DNA of 64,000 nucleotides from Kappaphycus alvarezii (GCA_002205965.3 NADL03000737.1:1488001-1552000); one strand, 5' to 3'; shown: positions 20,180 through 31,560, numbered from the stretch's first letter. The notes: generated from the sequence alone by a model not told the origin. Program-made: numbers and translations.

Positions 20180-20940
20180 TTTCTCTCGCGTTGTAGCCTT
20201 GGCCGCCTCACACTTGCGCGCTCCTTCACGTTTCTGCACTCGCACCGCTTCTTCCGCCGCTCTCTTTGCCTCCAATCTGCGCCGTTTCTCCTGCTCCTTT
20301 TCCTACCGCTCGAGCTCTAGCTTATCGAATGTGCATACCACCTCCGGTCGGGAAAGATCAAGACCGAAGGATGTATCGACAAATCCCGAGCGCACAACGG
20401 GCTCAGGTAAACCGGCGCGTTTCATTTCCAATATTGTGGCCCGCAATCTGTTTCTAGATCCTCTGCCAAGGACCTGGAGCTGTTGCGAAAAGACTGGCGA
20501 ATCGGCGAAGCAACCGCCATATTCAACGACCACAGATCTGTCAATCGGAACCCTTTCCGTACGCTCCTCTCACACTCAGCGCTCTGGTATCCCTCTTTGA
20601 TGGACTTTACCACATGAACCCCATGCAGATTCTCCATAGAACTCAACTTCCGATTCTCCTCGACAGCCAACTTCATCACGACGGTGTTGCAGTAGTGTTT
20701 AAAAGGACCAAATACCGCAACATCCAAAGGCTGAAGGCGGTCACTCATGTGTGCGGGCAACGCCACAGCGACAATCTTGGCATCGGAAAGCTTCTCGATA
20801 GCTGAAGATCTCATATGGGATCGGCACACATCAAAAAATAAGACCAACAAGTCTTCGCGCGGATGCTGTTCTCTCACCACATCAATAAATGCGTCTCATG
20901 AACTGGATAGGTACGACGTTTTACTGCTTCGAAACAACAT
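20180..20940 (-). pseudogene. pogo/Tigger-type DDE transposase, 3' part
   Basis: The minus-strand frame 20,422-20,880 holds a DDE_1 (pogo/jerky) core. LLVLFFDVCRSHM is the second catalytic Asp with its following SH, and VALPAHMSDRLQPLDVAVFGPFKHYC is the family's LP.H.S...QPLDV..F.P.K motif. The C-terminal part continues in another frame (shift near 20,470) through a charged coiled-coil tail (EKEQEKRRRLEAKRAAEEAV) to about 20,180, with one stop. One stop also interrupts the N-terminal side near 20,905. The DNA-binding half and the terminal inverted repeats are missing or not seen. It is a dead fragment of a cut-and-paste transposon. Confidence 0.8.
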
Positions 20941-21129
20941 TTGCGAGCCAGTTAATAGATAGAGTCGAATGCTTGTCAGTTGCTGCCCCTTCTAAATTTA
21001 ATAGAACAGGCCCAGTATAGGATACCATCGAAAGGAAAAATTATGGTATCCGACTTCGAAGAAACAGCTGGAAGCCAGTAAGAAATATAACGACTATTGG
21101 TTGGCGCGAGTCGTTTCTTCACACTTCCC
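20941..21129. other. Spacer, nothing recognised
   Basis: No coding or repeat signal that I can support before the promoter-like TATTTAAA at 21,130. Confidence 0.4.
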
Positions 21130-21211
21130 TATTTAAAGGTCAGTAGTAATGTCGTTGAAGCAACATACCTGCTCTCAAGCACTCTAGAGGCTCACTCACT
21201 TTGTCCTCAAC

Positions 21212-21732
21212 ATGACGAACCTCCTTCTGTCCTTTGCCATTACCAAGTCAGCTTGAACCCGCCGTCCCATCAAAGTCCTGGCTCTAATGGCCAATAGACC
21301 AAATGCCCACGAGGAATACTGCAGACGGATAGACCAGGAATGTAATCTGGAGTTGGAGCGGTGTCAACTTTTAGATAAGGCAGAGGATGAAGAAGAGACA
21401 GAGGAGCCGGAAGAGGCTGAGGCGGATTTGGAGGAATAAAAAGATGAGAGGGATTGGGTGGACCAATGGGAACCACTTGTGTACAACCGTGGGGGACTTG
21501 CTGTGGAGGGAGAAGGCGGGATTGAGGGTAAAATTGTAATTTCGGGCCCCTCTGTTGGGGATGAAGCGTAGGTTGAGGTTAATAAGGAGATACTAGGGGG
21601 CATTGATATGTACAAGGGGGCTCTCTATCGTTCTGGGCCGTTCGACATAATTTGTAGGACTATACTGGTGCTATGGATATTTTGGAGGATTTTTTTGGCT
21701 CAGGTCCCGAGTACAAAGATTATGAGGAGTAG
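21212..21732 (+). pseudogene. Acidic LTR-associated ORF, copy 3
   Basis: Starts ATGACGAACCTCC, matching ATGACCAACCTCC at 34,730. An early TGA interrupts it near 21,254. The frame continues through DKAEDEEETEEPEEAEADLEE, then other frames reach GAMDILEDFFGSG and end at the TAG at 21,730-21,732. TATTTAAA at 21,130-21,137 is followed by GTCGTTGAAGCAAC. A Ty3 LTR 3' half follows at 21,789. It is broken, but the full module order is preserved. Confidence 0.55.
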
Positions 21733-21788
21733 GTACAGATATCCTGATTATATCTACTGCTATTCATTTTTTCAAAAAAATTCCCTTT

Positions 21789-22150
21789 AATGCATTTTAT
21801 GGTATTTGGTATGTTTTTGGGACTTCATGGTTGGCCAAAAAGTTTACATAAGTTGAGTAAACTGCTTCTAATGGGAAGGTGCAGTAAATTAAGGGAGAGT
21901 ACTTCAAGTGCAGGCCCAAAGAACTGAGAAGTTAAAAGGTCAATTTCTGGCAGAAGAAATATTTCGTTCACGTTAGTCACCGAGCATAGATGGTAGACCT
22001 TGACCCTTCTATATTTAATTTTAAAATTTTGACCTTCGACACTATTCAACTCTTGCCATCTCCACAGTCTTATTTAGCTAGATCCCTTTTTCGCTTCTAA
22101 CACCATGATTGATCCTGAGAATATCATCCTCTGGATATTTATCCCTACCA
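21789..22150 (+). repeat. Degenerate Ty3 LTR 3' half
   Basis: TGCATTTTATGG, AAAAGTTTACATAAGTTGAGTAAACTGCTTC and a terminal TTATCCCTACCA correspond in order to the Gypsy-1 LTR 3' half. More diverged than the 4.6-kb copy. Confidence 0.6.
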
Positions 22151-22760
22151 TCGTGCCAGCCTGATACAGATGGCTCGTCTACTATTAGAGGGCATGCGAC
22201 TCCCACGCATCCTGCCCATTATGCATCCGCTGGCCCCAACACGTACAACCCCCAAAACCATTCCGGCCCCTGATGCCGAAATGAGCCGAGTAGAATGAGC
22301 TCCGTCCCTGGCAATCAACTTCTATCAGCTCTGATTGGGCTCCATATTCGCTCATAATCTCCCATCTATCGGTCTCGTCTCTACCTTACGTTCCCATTTC
22401 AATCCGCTCTGATATCATTGATTTGTTATTCTCTGTATTTCAAAGCTTCAACTTGGCCACCAAAGAGTCCCGACAGCAATATCGTCTCGCTCGTATCTTT
22501 CCAGTTGCCAAATTGATACTCCGCCGTAACAGCTTTCATGAACCCCGAGACAGAAGCGTGGTCTCTGTCAATAGTTTAATTCTGAAAGGGATACAGATTT
22601 TGCTTGCAGAGCACTGGAACCAACTCTATAATGAAGCTCTGGAGGCATTTCGAAGTCACACCTCCGCAAACCCTCGTACCTACTCTACTGCGTTTCCTAG
22701 TTGCCAGAAGATAATATAGTATGACCCAATACGTAAGGCAGAGACAGTGATTTGCTCTAC
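22151..22760 (+). pseudogene. LINE-A ORF2 N-terminal fragment
   Basis: Aligns with the start of LINE-A ORF2 (16,700-17,160). ARIFPVAKLILRRNS corresponds to LLELLPIPKLVFRHN, and LLAEHWNQLYNEALEAF to RMASSRLYDDLFDEA. Upstream bases also match. It stops before the RT core. Confidence 0.5.
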
Positions 22761-22959
22761 AGCTTCTCCGGCATCTGCTACGCCCTCCAATGGGAGTCTT
22801 CTTCTTGACTCGCATCCCAGCCCCTTAAGTCATTTCACATCAAAACGTCGGACTCATCTTCCTTACTTTATTGTATTTACTCAGGCCGAGATCCGTGATG
22901 AGTACTAAGATAGATACACAGAAAAGAAATATCGGAACGGGGACTATCGATGAAAAATT

Positions 22960-23215
22960 ATCTCAACTTGCGAAATATTTTTTGATTTTGCTGATTGTAG
23001 AAAATTCATGATTTTTTTTCTAATTTATCAGACGCTGGCAGCATTTGATGTATCAAGAGGTCAGAGTTCTGGGATATACCAAGTGAGATGCGCAATAATT
23101 CTATATATTGGCCACGTCATTTCCACTCTTAGCTGATAGCTTGGCGCGGAGGGTATGGAACCAAGATATTAGGCTTGAGTAATTTTCTTTATTTTCGTCA
23201 TTCTCAATCCCTACT
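22960..23215 (+). repeat. Degenerate Ty3 LTR 5' half (type-1 middle)
   Basis: Matches the Gypsy-1 LTR U3 in order: TTGCGAAATATTTTTTGATT, a GAAAATTCATGATTTTTT block, then TTCTATATATTGGCCACGTCATTTCCAC against TCTATATAATGGCCACATCAATTCCCAC, and ATGGAACCAAGATATT against TGGCACCTAGATATT. An old solo remnant. Confidence 0.55.
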
Positions 23216-24395
23216 TATGATAACATTAAAAAACTCCAAATATGTGGAAATTTTATGTATACCATACTTCGTACAGAACTTTTCATTTTAATTAAGATAG
23301 GATTCAAATACCATGCAATTGAATACCCTGATGGAGAGATAATTGAGACCCTTCAGCAACGCAGGACCAGGCGTTAGGTTGAAATTGTTTGAAGGCAGTG
23401 CAGAACACATGGGGTTCATTCACTGTAACAGATAAGCCGGCTGATACTAAGTCAACTGTTATGACGATATAGTTGAATAAATTAAGCCCTAGGACCGCAA
23501 AAGTGTTTATTTGGTTAGAATAGAAGTAATTAGGAAAATTGACAAACTTGAATGTGAAACCTCTATTGTTTTCTAGCGGCTAAACTCTCGGGTATTACAA
23601 GATAAATTTAGAGCAACATTTGGTCTTTATTTTTACAAAAGTTGAGAGGAATTAGTTGAGTAGTTCCGACAAAATGAAAAAAAGGACTAGGACAAACAAG
23701 GGGCAAAATTTTCAACTCAGGCCTTAATATGATGCAAGGTGTTGGAATTAAACCAAAAAAAACTTCCCAAGCAAATTTTAAATCCTATAAAGAGTGCTAT
23801 ATGTCTGTCGACTGGGCCCACTGGAGAAAATACAACTCGCTCTTACAACCTAGTGATCTCAATAAATCGGCGCGGATGAGATTTTTTGAGACGATTATCC
23901 TAGAATAAAAGTTTTGCGAGCCATAAAATGATACCGAAGTATATTTTGGGAACAAAAAGAAATAGATAAGGACGGAGGTAAGGGGAAGCGATTTACCTAG
24001 CTTCTGTAGACTTTTCATCTAACTCTAAATTACCAAAAAAACATACTGAATACCATAAAATGAATTTAAGGTAATCTTGTAACCGAGATAAACTAACAAT
24101 ACATACCATAAGCATAAATATATAGATATACTATACAAAAAAAAATCCATCTTCGAGATCAGAGCCACATAATTCCTCAAATATATCCGTATCTCCAATG
24201 CAGTCCCGACAGTTTCTGTCAAATGACCCAGAGTGATAAATGGCTACCTAAAATACATCAAGGTCCTTCAACCGCTGCTTAATATCCTTACCCTACGTTC
24301 CATTCCAAACAGTGGAGTCCGAGATTGCGATTACACCATAGCTCTCCCCCTGTCCTGGAAACGAATTACCCCATGGTTGTAAACCAGTAGTTCAA
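23216..24395. other. Unassigned AT-rich stretch
   Basis: Apart from the dispersed repeat near 23,395-23,455 shared with about 875-935, nothing is recognisable. Open frames are short and AT-driven. Confidence 0.4.
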
Positions 24396-24399
24396 AGTA

Positions 24400-24730
24400 G
24401 ATGCCCAGTTCTCCTCATTTTGGATCCCTCGCCATCCGCCTCAGCCTCCCTAGCGCTACTGCCTCTTCTTCATCTTCTTCCTCCTTTTTTTCTTCTAAAT
24501 TTTGACCGGGTACCCACTCCCAGGCGCGTTATCGGTCCACCCTCCCGTTCTCGCAGTTAGTTGACCCATTGGCCATCAAACCAAGGCCATTGATGGGACG
24601 GTGGGATCTGATTGACTTTGTAACGGTGAGGAAGTAAATTGGTCATATGGAAGACCAAATAGGTGAGAGGATGGAGTGGTTGATTGCAGGCTTGTTGCTT
24701 CAACGATACTGCTCTTGAACTTAAATAGGG
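24400..24730 (-). pseudogene. Acidic LTR-associated ORF, copy 4 (minus)
   Basis: Reading the minus strand: TATTTAAG near 24,719-24,727, then TCGTTGAAGCAAC, then ATGACCAATTTACTTCC at 24,646, homologous to the 34,730 and 21,212 copies. It passes the conserved GATGGCCAATG word and a GGAGGGTGGACCG block, then a GAAGAAGAAGATGAAG acidic run near 24,470. Several frame breaks. I did not find a matching LTR half downstream. Confidence 0.5.
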
Positions 24731-24924
24731 TAACGTATTCAAAAATTTTCACGTTATTTGGTGTAATAAAAATGCGAGGCAATGTTACGGCTTTGAATTT
24801 GCACGTATTAGAGTCAATAATTAAAAATATGCTTGATAAAGTACCAGAACTGAATGCAAAGGACGAAGCTGATCTCTAGTCGAAAGATTCATTTTCGAAA
24901 AAGGAGGACCAAATATTCAAACCT

Positions 24925-25280
24925 AAAATTGAAAATGAAGTCGTGCAATGATTTTGGATTCATGAAGGAAAAGTACTTAAGGATTTTCTTTGAAAGAAAA
25001 GGTACAACGATTTGTTTCAAAAATGAGAGGTCAAGGATGGATATCAGGATGAAGGGCATAGGAATTTGCGGAAATGTACGATTTCGTGATAACAGTATTT
25101 AAACATAAAAAAATTGAAGTCGTGGAGTAAATTTGGATTCGCGAGGGAGAACTACTTCTATGGTTTATTTTTTTGAAAGGAAAGATAGGATGATTTCTTC
25201 AATAAAAAAAGTTCAATGATGGCTCTTGAGAAAAAGGAAACAGGAATTTGCGGAAAGGACCGATTTTGTAACTATGCCTA
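24925..25280 (+). repeat. Tandem duplication, two units of about 170-185 bp
   Basis: Unit 1 (about 24,927-25,095) and unit 2 (about 25,113-25,275) share TTGAA.TGAAGTCGTG, TTTGGATTC, GAAAG.AAAG and AGGAATTTGCGGAAA in the same order. Diverged; no conserved reading frame. Confidence 0.55.
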
Positions 25281-25649
25281 CCAACCAGCCCTCCTTGTTT
25301 CACTTCCCGGCCCCTTGCCCTCGACTCCCTGAGTGGGCAGTCTAAGGCAACCACATAATTAATTGATGAATTTATTCTGGTTATCTCGCGCTTCTTCAGT
25401 CACGGGAAATAGTCACATGAATAATGTTGGAATTATTGGATCGATTTCATACACTGAATGTACTCTAGCCTATTATTTGCGCTATGAAGGGTAATTTTAG
25501 TCATAGCTATAATTGGAGCTATTGCATTAACAAAACATCAACGTAAAGATGCGAAAAAGTTCTTGTAGAAATACTGTACAGCTAGCACGATTTTAAGATC
25601 TGCAGGACAAATTTTATCATATGAAGTTTCGATAGACTAATATTGGTAG
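25281..25649. other. Spacer, nothing recognised
   Basis: No supported gene or repeat. Confidence 0.4.
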
Positions 25650-25925
25650 ATGTTTTGTTATGAGTTCGTGCAAGGTCCAGCCCAGGATCTAACAACCACC
25701 TCGCTTAAGCATACAATCGCCTGGAGTTATATCCGTCCTGTCCCAAAGACCCCCGGCATTTCCCTGACGTGTAATACCCAGTCGGTTCCTGATTTGAAGT
25801 TAGATAGCTTCCCCAGATTCGCCATGCAATATTTGCTGCAGCATGAGCCTTCAATAGCACACAACTTGACTGGGTATCACCCAGCTTTTCTGTTATAGTA
25901 AATCAGCCCCAATTAAACCCCCTTT
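25650..25925 (+). repeat. Degenerate LINE-B 3' region
   Basis: An 82-codon ATG frame ends in NLTGYHPAFLL and a stop. The DNA there (TTGACTGGGTATCACCCAGC...ATAGTAAATCAGCCCC) matches the tail at 35,611-35,676 and 38,849-38,917 (TTTACTGGGTACCAACCC...CACAGTAAATTAACCCC). The ORF is therefore probably just LINE-B 3' sequence. Confidence 0.4.
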
Positions 25926-26379
25926 GATGCCCTACTTCAAAAGAACTTTTCAAGAGCAAGAATTTCTTTGTTTGGTTCCTGTATTTTTACTAAGACCCTT
26001 TACTTTCACCTGATACTCTATGTCCATAGACAGGGTGTCCTGAAATGCTGTATTTCTACGTGAACCACTTGCTATATTGTCGTTATGGCTGTGAGCGCAG
26101 TTCTGGCCAGAATTACCAGGTGGCCCTTTTAAGAAATGGCCCTTCATAGGCTACCCATCGTCCATTCATTAGGCCTAGATTACACTTATAACGCAGGACA
26201 AAACTAGACGTCAGGGCGATGAGAGCTGTCAGTCGCGCAGCGAGAAGGTTAACGAAGGTTACTTTTAGGTAACCCTTCATCAACCCATTCGCCCCTCCAA
26301 TGACATAATGATGAAGTTCAACCCATTCACGATCCATTACGCAGCCTACGAGGAGGATAAGTGTAAATACCAATGGTTT

Positions 26380-26625
26380 CGCGCTGAATGTCCAGGGAAA
26401 AGCAGGCTAGTTCTTGTCCCCATTCCAACGCTCAGATGCTGGCATCTGACGCAACTCGCCGTCACAGAGGAGTCCATGAGAAATGCAGCCAGTCGCATAA
26501 TGGGATTGGTATAGCAGATACAAGGTACTCTTTTACAGTGACACTCCGCACTCTCAGTAACCACAAGTTCGGCTTGTTTTCTGACTGGCCTCCTTTTTAC
26601 TTGCCGGTAGACGGATAAATGGAAT
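26380..26625 (+). pseudogene. LINE-B endonuclease C-terminus fragment 1
   Basis: KSRLVLVPIPTLRCWHLTQLAVTEES and, after a stop, HSALSVTTSSACFLTGL align with the C-terminal GHRFIALPLYTLRGWHP...RHAAILVQNNASCLLEG of the larger LINE-B copy at 40,225-40,440. It is truncated at the 5' side and carries stops. Confidence 0.55.
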
Positions 26626-27227
26626 GTTTTACTTAATTTAACTGATAACAGCAACCAAAGACGAGGCAAATGGGGTTTATTTACTGCGAGAGGTTGAATG
26701 GGCTTGGTTTTCTGCGAATGATGCAAGTTTATGAGTCCTATGTACTTGCAATCAAGCTGTTGTGGAGACATTTGTGGACAGCATTGTAATGCGCTGTGGG
26801 TCCAAATTTGGGCCACAAAAATTCTGTTTCGCTCAAGTACCGCCGATAGCACAATAAGAAATTGGCTACTTTGGTACTGTAGTGACAACTTTTTAATGGA
26901 AATATGTTATTATAGTACTATCTAGTCAGGTTTTAAAAATCTGAACTGTCTATTTGAACCCCGATCTGAGGCTCCGGCCTGCTCACCGGCGGACGGAAAA
27001 TAACGAGTTCAACCAGCGATTACCTGGAGTGCGCCGAAACTCCCGCACCAGGTATATCGATAATGTTTTTTCTGTGCTGCGAGTGCTTCCAATCCGACAT
27101 AAGGTCAAACAATCTATAAGATTTGCTTCTCTTTCCGATTGAAAGCGAGGCGTGACATTTTGTTTTACCCTGATCCTTTAAGATAACGCCCAGTGCCGAA
27201 AAACAAGACTTACAGGGACCAACCGTC
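26626..27227. other. Spacer with an inverted LINE-B tail word
   Basis: Near 26,666-26,690 the minus strand reads CGCAGTAAATAAACCCCATTTGC, the same word that ends LINE-B copies. Otherwise nothing recognised. Confidence 0.35.
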
Positions 27228-27431
27228 ATGTATAAAATCCAGTCAACGACGTCATCTTCAGAGGAAAAACGGGTGACTTATGTTCGCCCGGTATCTACAG
27301 GAACGGGAGTGCCGTACCCAGAGAAGGTCATATCCGAAAGTGACTCGGCTCGAGCATCAAGCCTCGCCGAGAGGATCATAGCTAGAGGAGAGGACTATCA
27401 AAGAAAGAGCGCCACAGGGCCCTCGGATTGA
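27228..27431 (+). CDS. Small hypothetical ORF (67 codons)
   Basis: An ATG frame with even codon use in a less AT-rich patch, encoding MYKIQSTTSSSEEKRVTYVR followed by a charged, Ser-rich helical region to SATGPSD. TTACAG 12 bases upstream of the ATG could be a 3' splice site, so this might be one exon. No family recognised; equally it may be chance. Confidence 0.25.
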   Translation: MYKIQSTTSSSEEKRVTYVRPVSTGTGVPYPEKVISESDSARASSLAERIIARGEDYQRKSATGPSD

Positions 27432-27899
27432 AAGCTATTAAACAGATAAGTTTCGTCGCGAATACTCCCACTATAACCCCCGGAGTCGCAGCTTACTAAG
27501 CTGGTCGAAGGGAAGACAAAAAAGTGAATTTTAGAGACAGAGAACAGGCACCGAGGATTTGAATCGAGTGGCTGCGTCCGACACAAATACCTGAGTCATG
27601 CCAACAGCGCGCTCGGTGTCTATCTGGGATAAACTTTTCATTTATCAAGAAAAGTCGTTGTATTAAAAGAATCGTGGTGTTGGTAAATCTTTATGGGTTG
27701 TACAATGTTGCACAGAAGCGTGCGGAGGGTATTCATAAATAAACTACGGATGCGGGCGGCGGATAGAAACCTGTCGCGCCTGCATTATTTGGAGACTAAA
27801 CGAAAAACGGATAACGAAGTCGCGGAGCTCCTGCTGAGGGGAGGAACCGCGACGGGAAGCAGCGAAGGAAGCAAGGCGGCGGAAGAGAACCTGCTCGTT

Positions 27900-29010
27900 G
27901 TCGCTTAAGCCGCCATAGATATCAATCCATACAAGGGAGAAAATTATATCGTTTTGGTCGCAGTAGTTACCGTAATGAAGATGTTTCTCGCCATCTGCGA
28001 GGGGAAAGGTTTGGGTGTGTTACTCTTGGAATTAGGGCATTTTCTCCCCTCTGCGAGTGTCCCGGCAGCGCCTGTGGTAACCGTACTTCGGGAGATGTGG
28101 CGGTGAGCGGAGGGGTGGGCAACAGTAACGTAGACGGTGATATCAGTACTGTGAAGCTCATAGGCAGCGGGATTTTAGATGTCTATTTGTAACGCGGGGA
28201 ATCAGATTGCACAGACTACATGGGTACCTGGTAGAGGAGCGGATGCTCGAAGAGGGCGATTATCACAACTTCCTTACAGAAGCGGGAGAGAGCGTTGCGA
28301 AGGACGTGATGTCAGCGAGTCACGCCGTCTTCGTATTTGCAGTTCAAAGCGTGTTGGCCACTTGGAACCAAGACGGGTGCGACGTCGGCCGAGCGCCGGT
28401 TGCATACCGCACAGCGAGTAGATCCAGGGAATAGCGTGATGCCAAGAAGGAGAGCCAGAGCGACTTTCCACGCAGGGAGGCCATGTACGTACCATGGGGG
28501 GTGAGGAAGCGAAGAGAAAACAGAGGACGAGGAGGATGTGCGCACGGAGAGGACCCGTGCTCGGTCAGTTGCTGCTGCGGACAAGAAAAACCTGTCAGGC
28601 TTCGATAGTATGAGTTTAGTTGTGATCGCAGACTGGAGCCTTTCACCAGGGACGGGCGAAGAACAACGCTCGAGAAGAGCAGTAGTCTTTAGCGACGAAG
28701 ACGGCTGGGAGTGGCGGGAAGATAGGAGCGAGATTTTAGACCAGAGGACTTCTTCCAAATGGCGGTCGTTGGAAAGGGTCAGAAGATCGGTATAAGATGA
28801 AAAGAATCGATTACAGATGCTGCGTAAGCAGCCTCGGTAATGTCTGGCGTTTGCAGGAAACCGAGACCGTCCATTGAAAAGGGGAGAGAGGCCTGGACCC
28901 CGGCCCGATCCGGGCAGGGCAATTGCAATTGGTGGAACGCTTCCCTCTGCTTCTGATCGAAGCTGGCGGCGAGTACCGCAGATTGAGGGGGGCGTATGTA
29001 TCAAGTGCAT
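27900..29010 (-). pseudogene. LINE-A copy 2: thumb, zinc region and endonuclease
   Basis: The minus frame 28,312-29,010 covers TDLLTLSNDRHLEEVLWSK and ends in CAVCNRRSADVAPVL...HALNCKYEDG, the C-x2-C-x14-H-x4-C finger. The endonuclease follows in another frame. The catalytic VDVTV of copy 1 reads VYVTV here, losing the Asp. A 48-bp insertion lies at 28,002. Confidence 0.7.
27994..28057 (-). mobile_element. 48-bp derivative of the short element with 8-bp duplication
   Basis: 28,002-28,049 is absent from LINE-A copy 1 and is flanked by TCTGCGAG (27,994-28,001 and 28,050-28,057). It begins GGGAAAGGTTTGGGTGTG and contains TTACTCTTGGAAT like the 113-bp element, but ends GCATTTTCTCCCC, so it looks like a deletion derivative. 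Read on the plus strand it has the same orientation as the copy at 17,649. Confidence 0.65.
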
Positions 29011-29164
29011 GACGTTAGAGGCGTTAGGGTATAATCGCTAGAGGTGGAATCCCAATTTTGCATCGTCTAGAGCGCGGAAAGATTGGAAGATACGGTCCAT
29101 TGCAGTTTGACGTTCTGTGCATAACTCGGAAAAAAATGTTTCCAAACCAATCAGAGATCCCAGC

Positions 29165-29690
29165 TCAGTAAACCCGTGGGGGGGGGATAAAAAAGGGGCA
29201 GGGATGTGACAAAGGAGAAACAGTACACCTGGTTTTTGGAAAGATTAAGCTGGAATCCAAGTGGAACACCCTCGAGCTGGATGAAACGGATGGCGCCATC
29301 GGCTTGGGAACGCAGAAGGAAAATGCTTCCATCATCTGCTTACCATACATTCAGAGCAGCTGAGAACTTCTGTAACGAGAGCAAGGGAGGATGAATGGCA
29401 AGGGCAGGGAGGAAGGGACCGAGGGATCCCCTTGCTGAGTGTCTTCGGCATCACAGACGTAGTAGGGACCGAAAAAGAGCTCTATAGGGTAACCGCAACA
29501 AAAGTGAACCCAGCGTCCAAGATCTGTGGCAAAGGTTTGTACCACTTCAAAACCGTGCTGACGGGAAATGCGATTGAAACCGTTGTGAGCATCAATCTGA
29601 ACCAACACGCGGTCGTGGAACTCGGGTCGCCGGGAAAGACGACGCACGGAGTGAATGTTCGCATCGGTACCGTTCTTGACGCCTATACAT
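29165..29690 (-). pseudogene. LINE-A copy 2: RT motifs A, B and C
   Basis: VLVQIDAHNGFNRISRQ (motif A, catalytic Asp) and a later AEDTQQGDPSVPSSL (motif B) lie in the open minus frame 29,351-29,773. ADDGS (motif C) follows after a stop near 29,335. This supplies the part of RT that is deleted in LINE-A copy 1. The frame beyond 29,690 is antisense Gypsy-2. Confidence 0.75.
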
Positions 29691-30820
29691 ATGTCAACGT
29701 TTTGATGCGTGCGAAGAGCGATGAAGAGAAGGCCGAAAGTATCTTCGCCTATCTTCATGGTGACGCAAAGCACAAATATAAGTCCAAGTTTATCGACGGG
29801 TGGTCTCTTAACGGGAATGGGCGTAACTTCGGTGAGGTATGTGAGTGGCTTGTGAAAGAATATGCTAAGGAGGTAGAACCAGATGAGATGATTCGTACCG
29901 CCATAGAGGCCCGGCTCAACTCCGACGATTTGTTAAGCTCATTGGTATACTTGTGTGATCTCTATGAAAAGGCTGGGTTCAACGCCCAAGCCAAGTACGG
30001 AATGCTGCGTAAGGCGGCGATGGGGATAAGCGGCTCTCCGATTTCCTCCTCATCAAGGGCCCTCAAACTTTTAATGAACTGAAGGGTACCATAGTAGAAT
30101 TTGTCAAAAATTCGGAGACGTTTCAGTCACTGAGTGAAGTACCGAGGGAAACCCGTACATCTATGTCGATCGTACATCGTGAAAAGAATTATCAAAGGCC
30201 AGCTACTAGCGCAGCAGCATTGGAATCAGTCAGGAGCGATGTCAAAAACTTGGAAGAAAGGTTGGAAACCCGATTCGATAATCGACTTGACATGATAACC
30301 TCGCAGTTGGAAAGCCTTACTCTTACCATTAAGAAGAACCAGTCTGGGGCCCCCAAGGCCGCAGAAGTCTGTTCCTACTGTCAATAGCCTAGACACTTTG
30401 CAAATAGGTGTCCTGATGATCCACATAGAAACACTCGTTGTGGAAAGTGCGGTCGATATGGGCATCATGAAAGTAACTGCTGGTCTAAAGACAACAGAAG
30501 AGCAAATTTATCGGACGCAAGGAGCGAGTCAGGACCAGAGGTGAAAATCTTCCAAAACAGAAAGGATCAAAAGTTGACGGATGCCGGTAACGTATCCATC
30601 GCTGAAGAAATCAGTCAAGTCAATGTGACAAAAAGGGATGGGGAAGGGAACATTTTATCGAAGAAACCTAGGCTAGATTATGGAATGCTGGAACATATCC
30701 CAGCACCTGTACCTCCTCGAACCAAGAGGTCTGATCAAGTTGTTCCGGGAGTGGGAGTCACTCCGGCCAAGAAGACGAAAAAGAGTAAGAAATTTAAGAA
30801 TATCCCGAAGGACGTACTAG
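29691..30820 (+). pseudogene. gag: Gypsy-2 gag
   Basis: Open from the LINE-A junction to 30,082, then shifted. First zinc knuckle CSYCQ*PRHFANRC has a stop and a Gly-to-Arg change; the second, CGKCGRYGHHESNC, is intact at about 30,439-30,480. A Lys-rich spacer (KKTKKSKKFKNI) follows and the frame continues into protease. Confidence 0.75.
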
Positions 30821-31496
30821 AATATGTGAAGAAGTACAATTTGGTGGCTGAGCTTGCATCGGCCCCAACTGGGATAAATTTTGGTCAGCTTTTGAGGGGC
30901 GACGCAGAGGACGCGAGAAAAGAACTCAAAAAAATTATCAGGTCTAATAAGTCCGCTAAGGGTAAGAAACTGTTTCTTCAATCGGCCTCGACAGCACCAA
31001 GACGTCTTAAGCTGGTACCAGTCAAAGTATTGGGAATGAAAACCCAAGCTCTGTTCGATTCGGGCGCTGTTCCAAACCTTATTTCAGAAATTTGGTGACA
31101 GATCTAGGTCTTGAAATTATTCCAACTACTCGAAGAATAACTGTGGCGGATGGAACCCTATCAAAATGCATGGGAACTGTTGACAAGGTTCCAGTGTTCT
31201 TTGGGGACTCTAAAGTTGATGTGGACTTTCTTGTCATGCCTGATCTCCCTTTCGATGCAATCATTGGCTGCCCTACCATGGAAAGACTAGGGACATGCAT
31301 TGACTTCGGCAACCAAATCGTTTCAGTTAATGTTGACGGCAGAACCGTGAAGATGCCCCTGGATTTCGACAAAAGCACACATCCGGTAGATTTAAAGAAA
31401 CGGACAGTGAAGATTTCACTTCTAGCTATGACAGCGAAGATTCCGAACCAACTAAAACTTTCGGAAGTGGACAAGGGTACGCTCGGGTATAATTAA
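30821..31496 (+). pseudogene. Gypsy-2 protease
   Basis: LFDSGAVPNLI (31,051-31,083) holds the active Asp. The gag-protease frame stops at 31,096-31,098 (ISEIW stop) and the rest (NLVTDLGLEII...FDAIIGCPTMERLG) continues one frame back to 31,496. The break is shared with Gypsy-1. Confidence 0.75.
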
Positions 31497-31560
31497 CATT
31501 GCATGGGACGATTATGATTCTGGGTTTGAAACAGATGAAGACTGGAATTCTAGGGTAGGT

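Larger units (their letters stand above)
27675..29690 (-). mobile_element. LINE-A copy 2, 5'-truncated, minus strand
   Basis: Reverse complement of LINE-A. The 3' end (GTAAATCTTTATGGG on plus) is at about 27,683. RLE lies at 27,950-28,230, the zinc region near 28,330-28,400, the thumb at 28,400-29,010, the YADD region near 29,335 and RT motifs A and B at 29,351-29,690. It ends abruptly where Gypsy-2 gag begins at about 29,691, so one element truncates the other. Confidence 0.8.

Noticed and set aside
26113-26373. 86-codon minus ORF with a hydrophobic start
   Set aside because: No ATG context, homolog or splice support; likely chance.
27541-27625. Possible tRNA on the minus strand (CACCGAG/CTCGGTG pairing and GATTCAAATCC)
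   Set aside because: No proper T stem, D arm or anticodon arm can be drawn, so it is probably chance pairing.
27994-28057. hAT-type MITE (8-bp duplication, GGGGA...TCCCC ends)
   Set aside because: Its 5' sequence matches the 113-bp element, whose other copies have 11-12-bp duplications and no inverted ends, so a deletion derivative is simpler.
29432-30082. 216-codon ORF across the LINE-A/Gypsy-2 junction as a fusion gene
   Set aside because: The first part is antisense LINE-A and opens with TTG; only the gag half is real.
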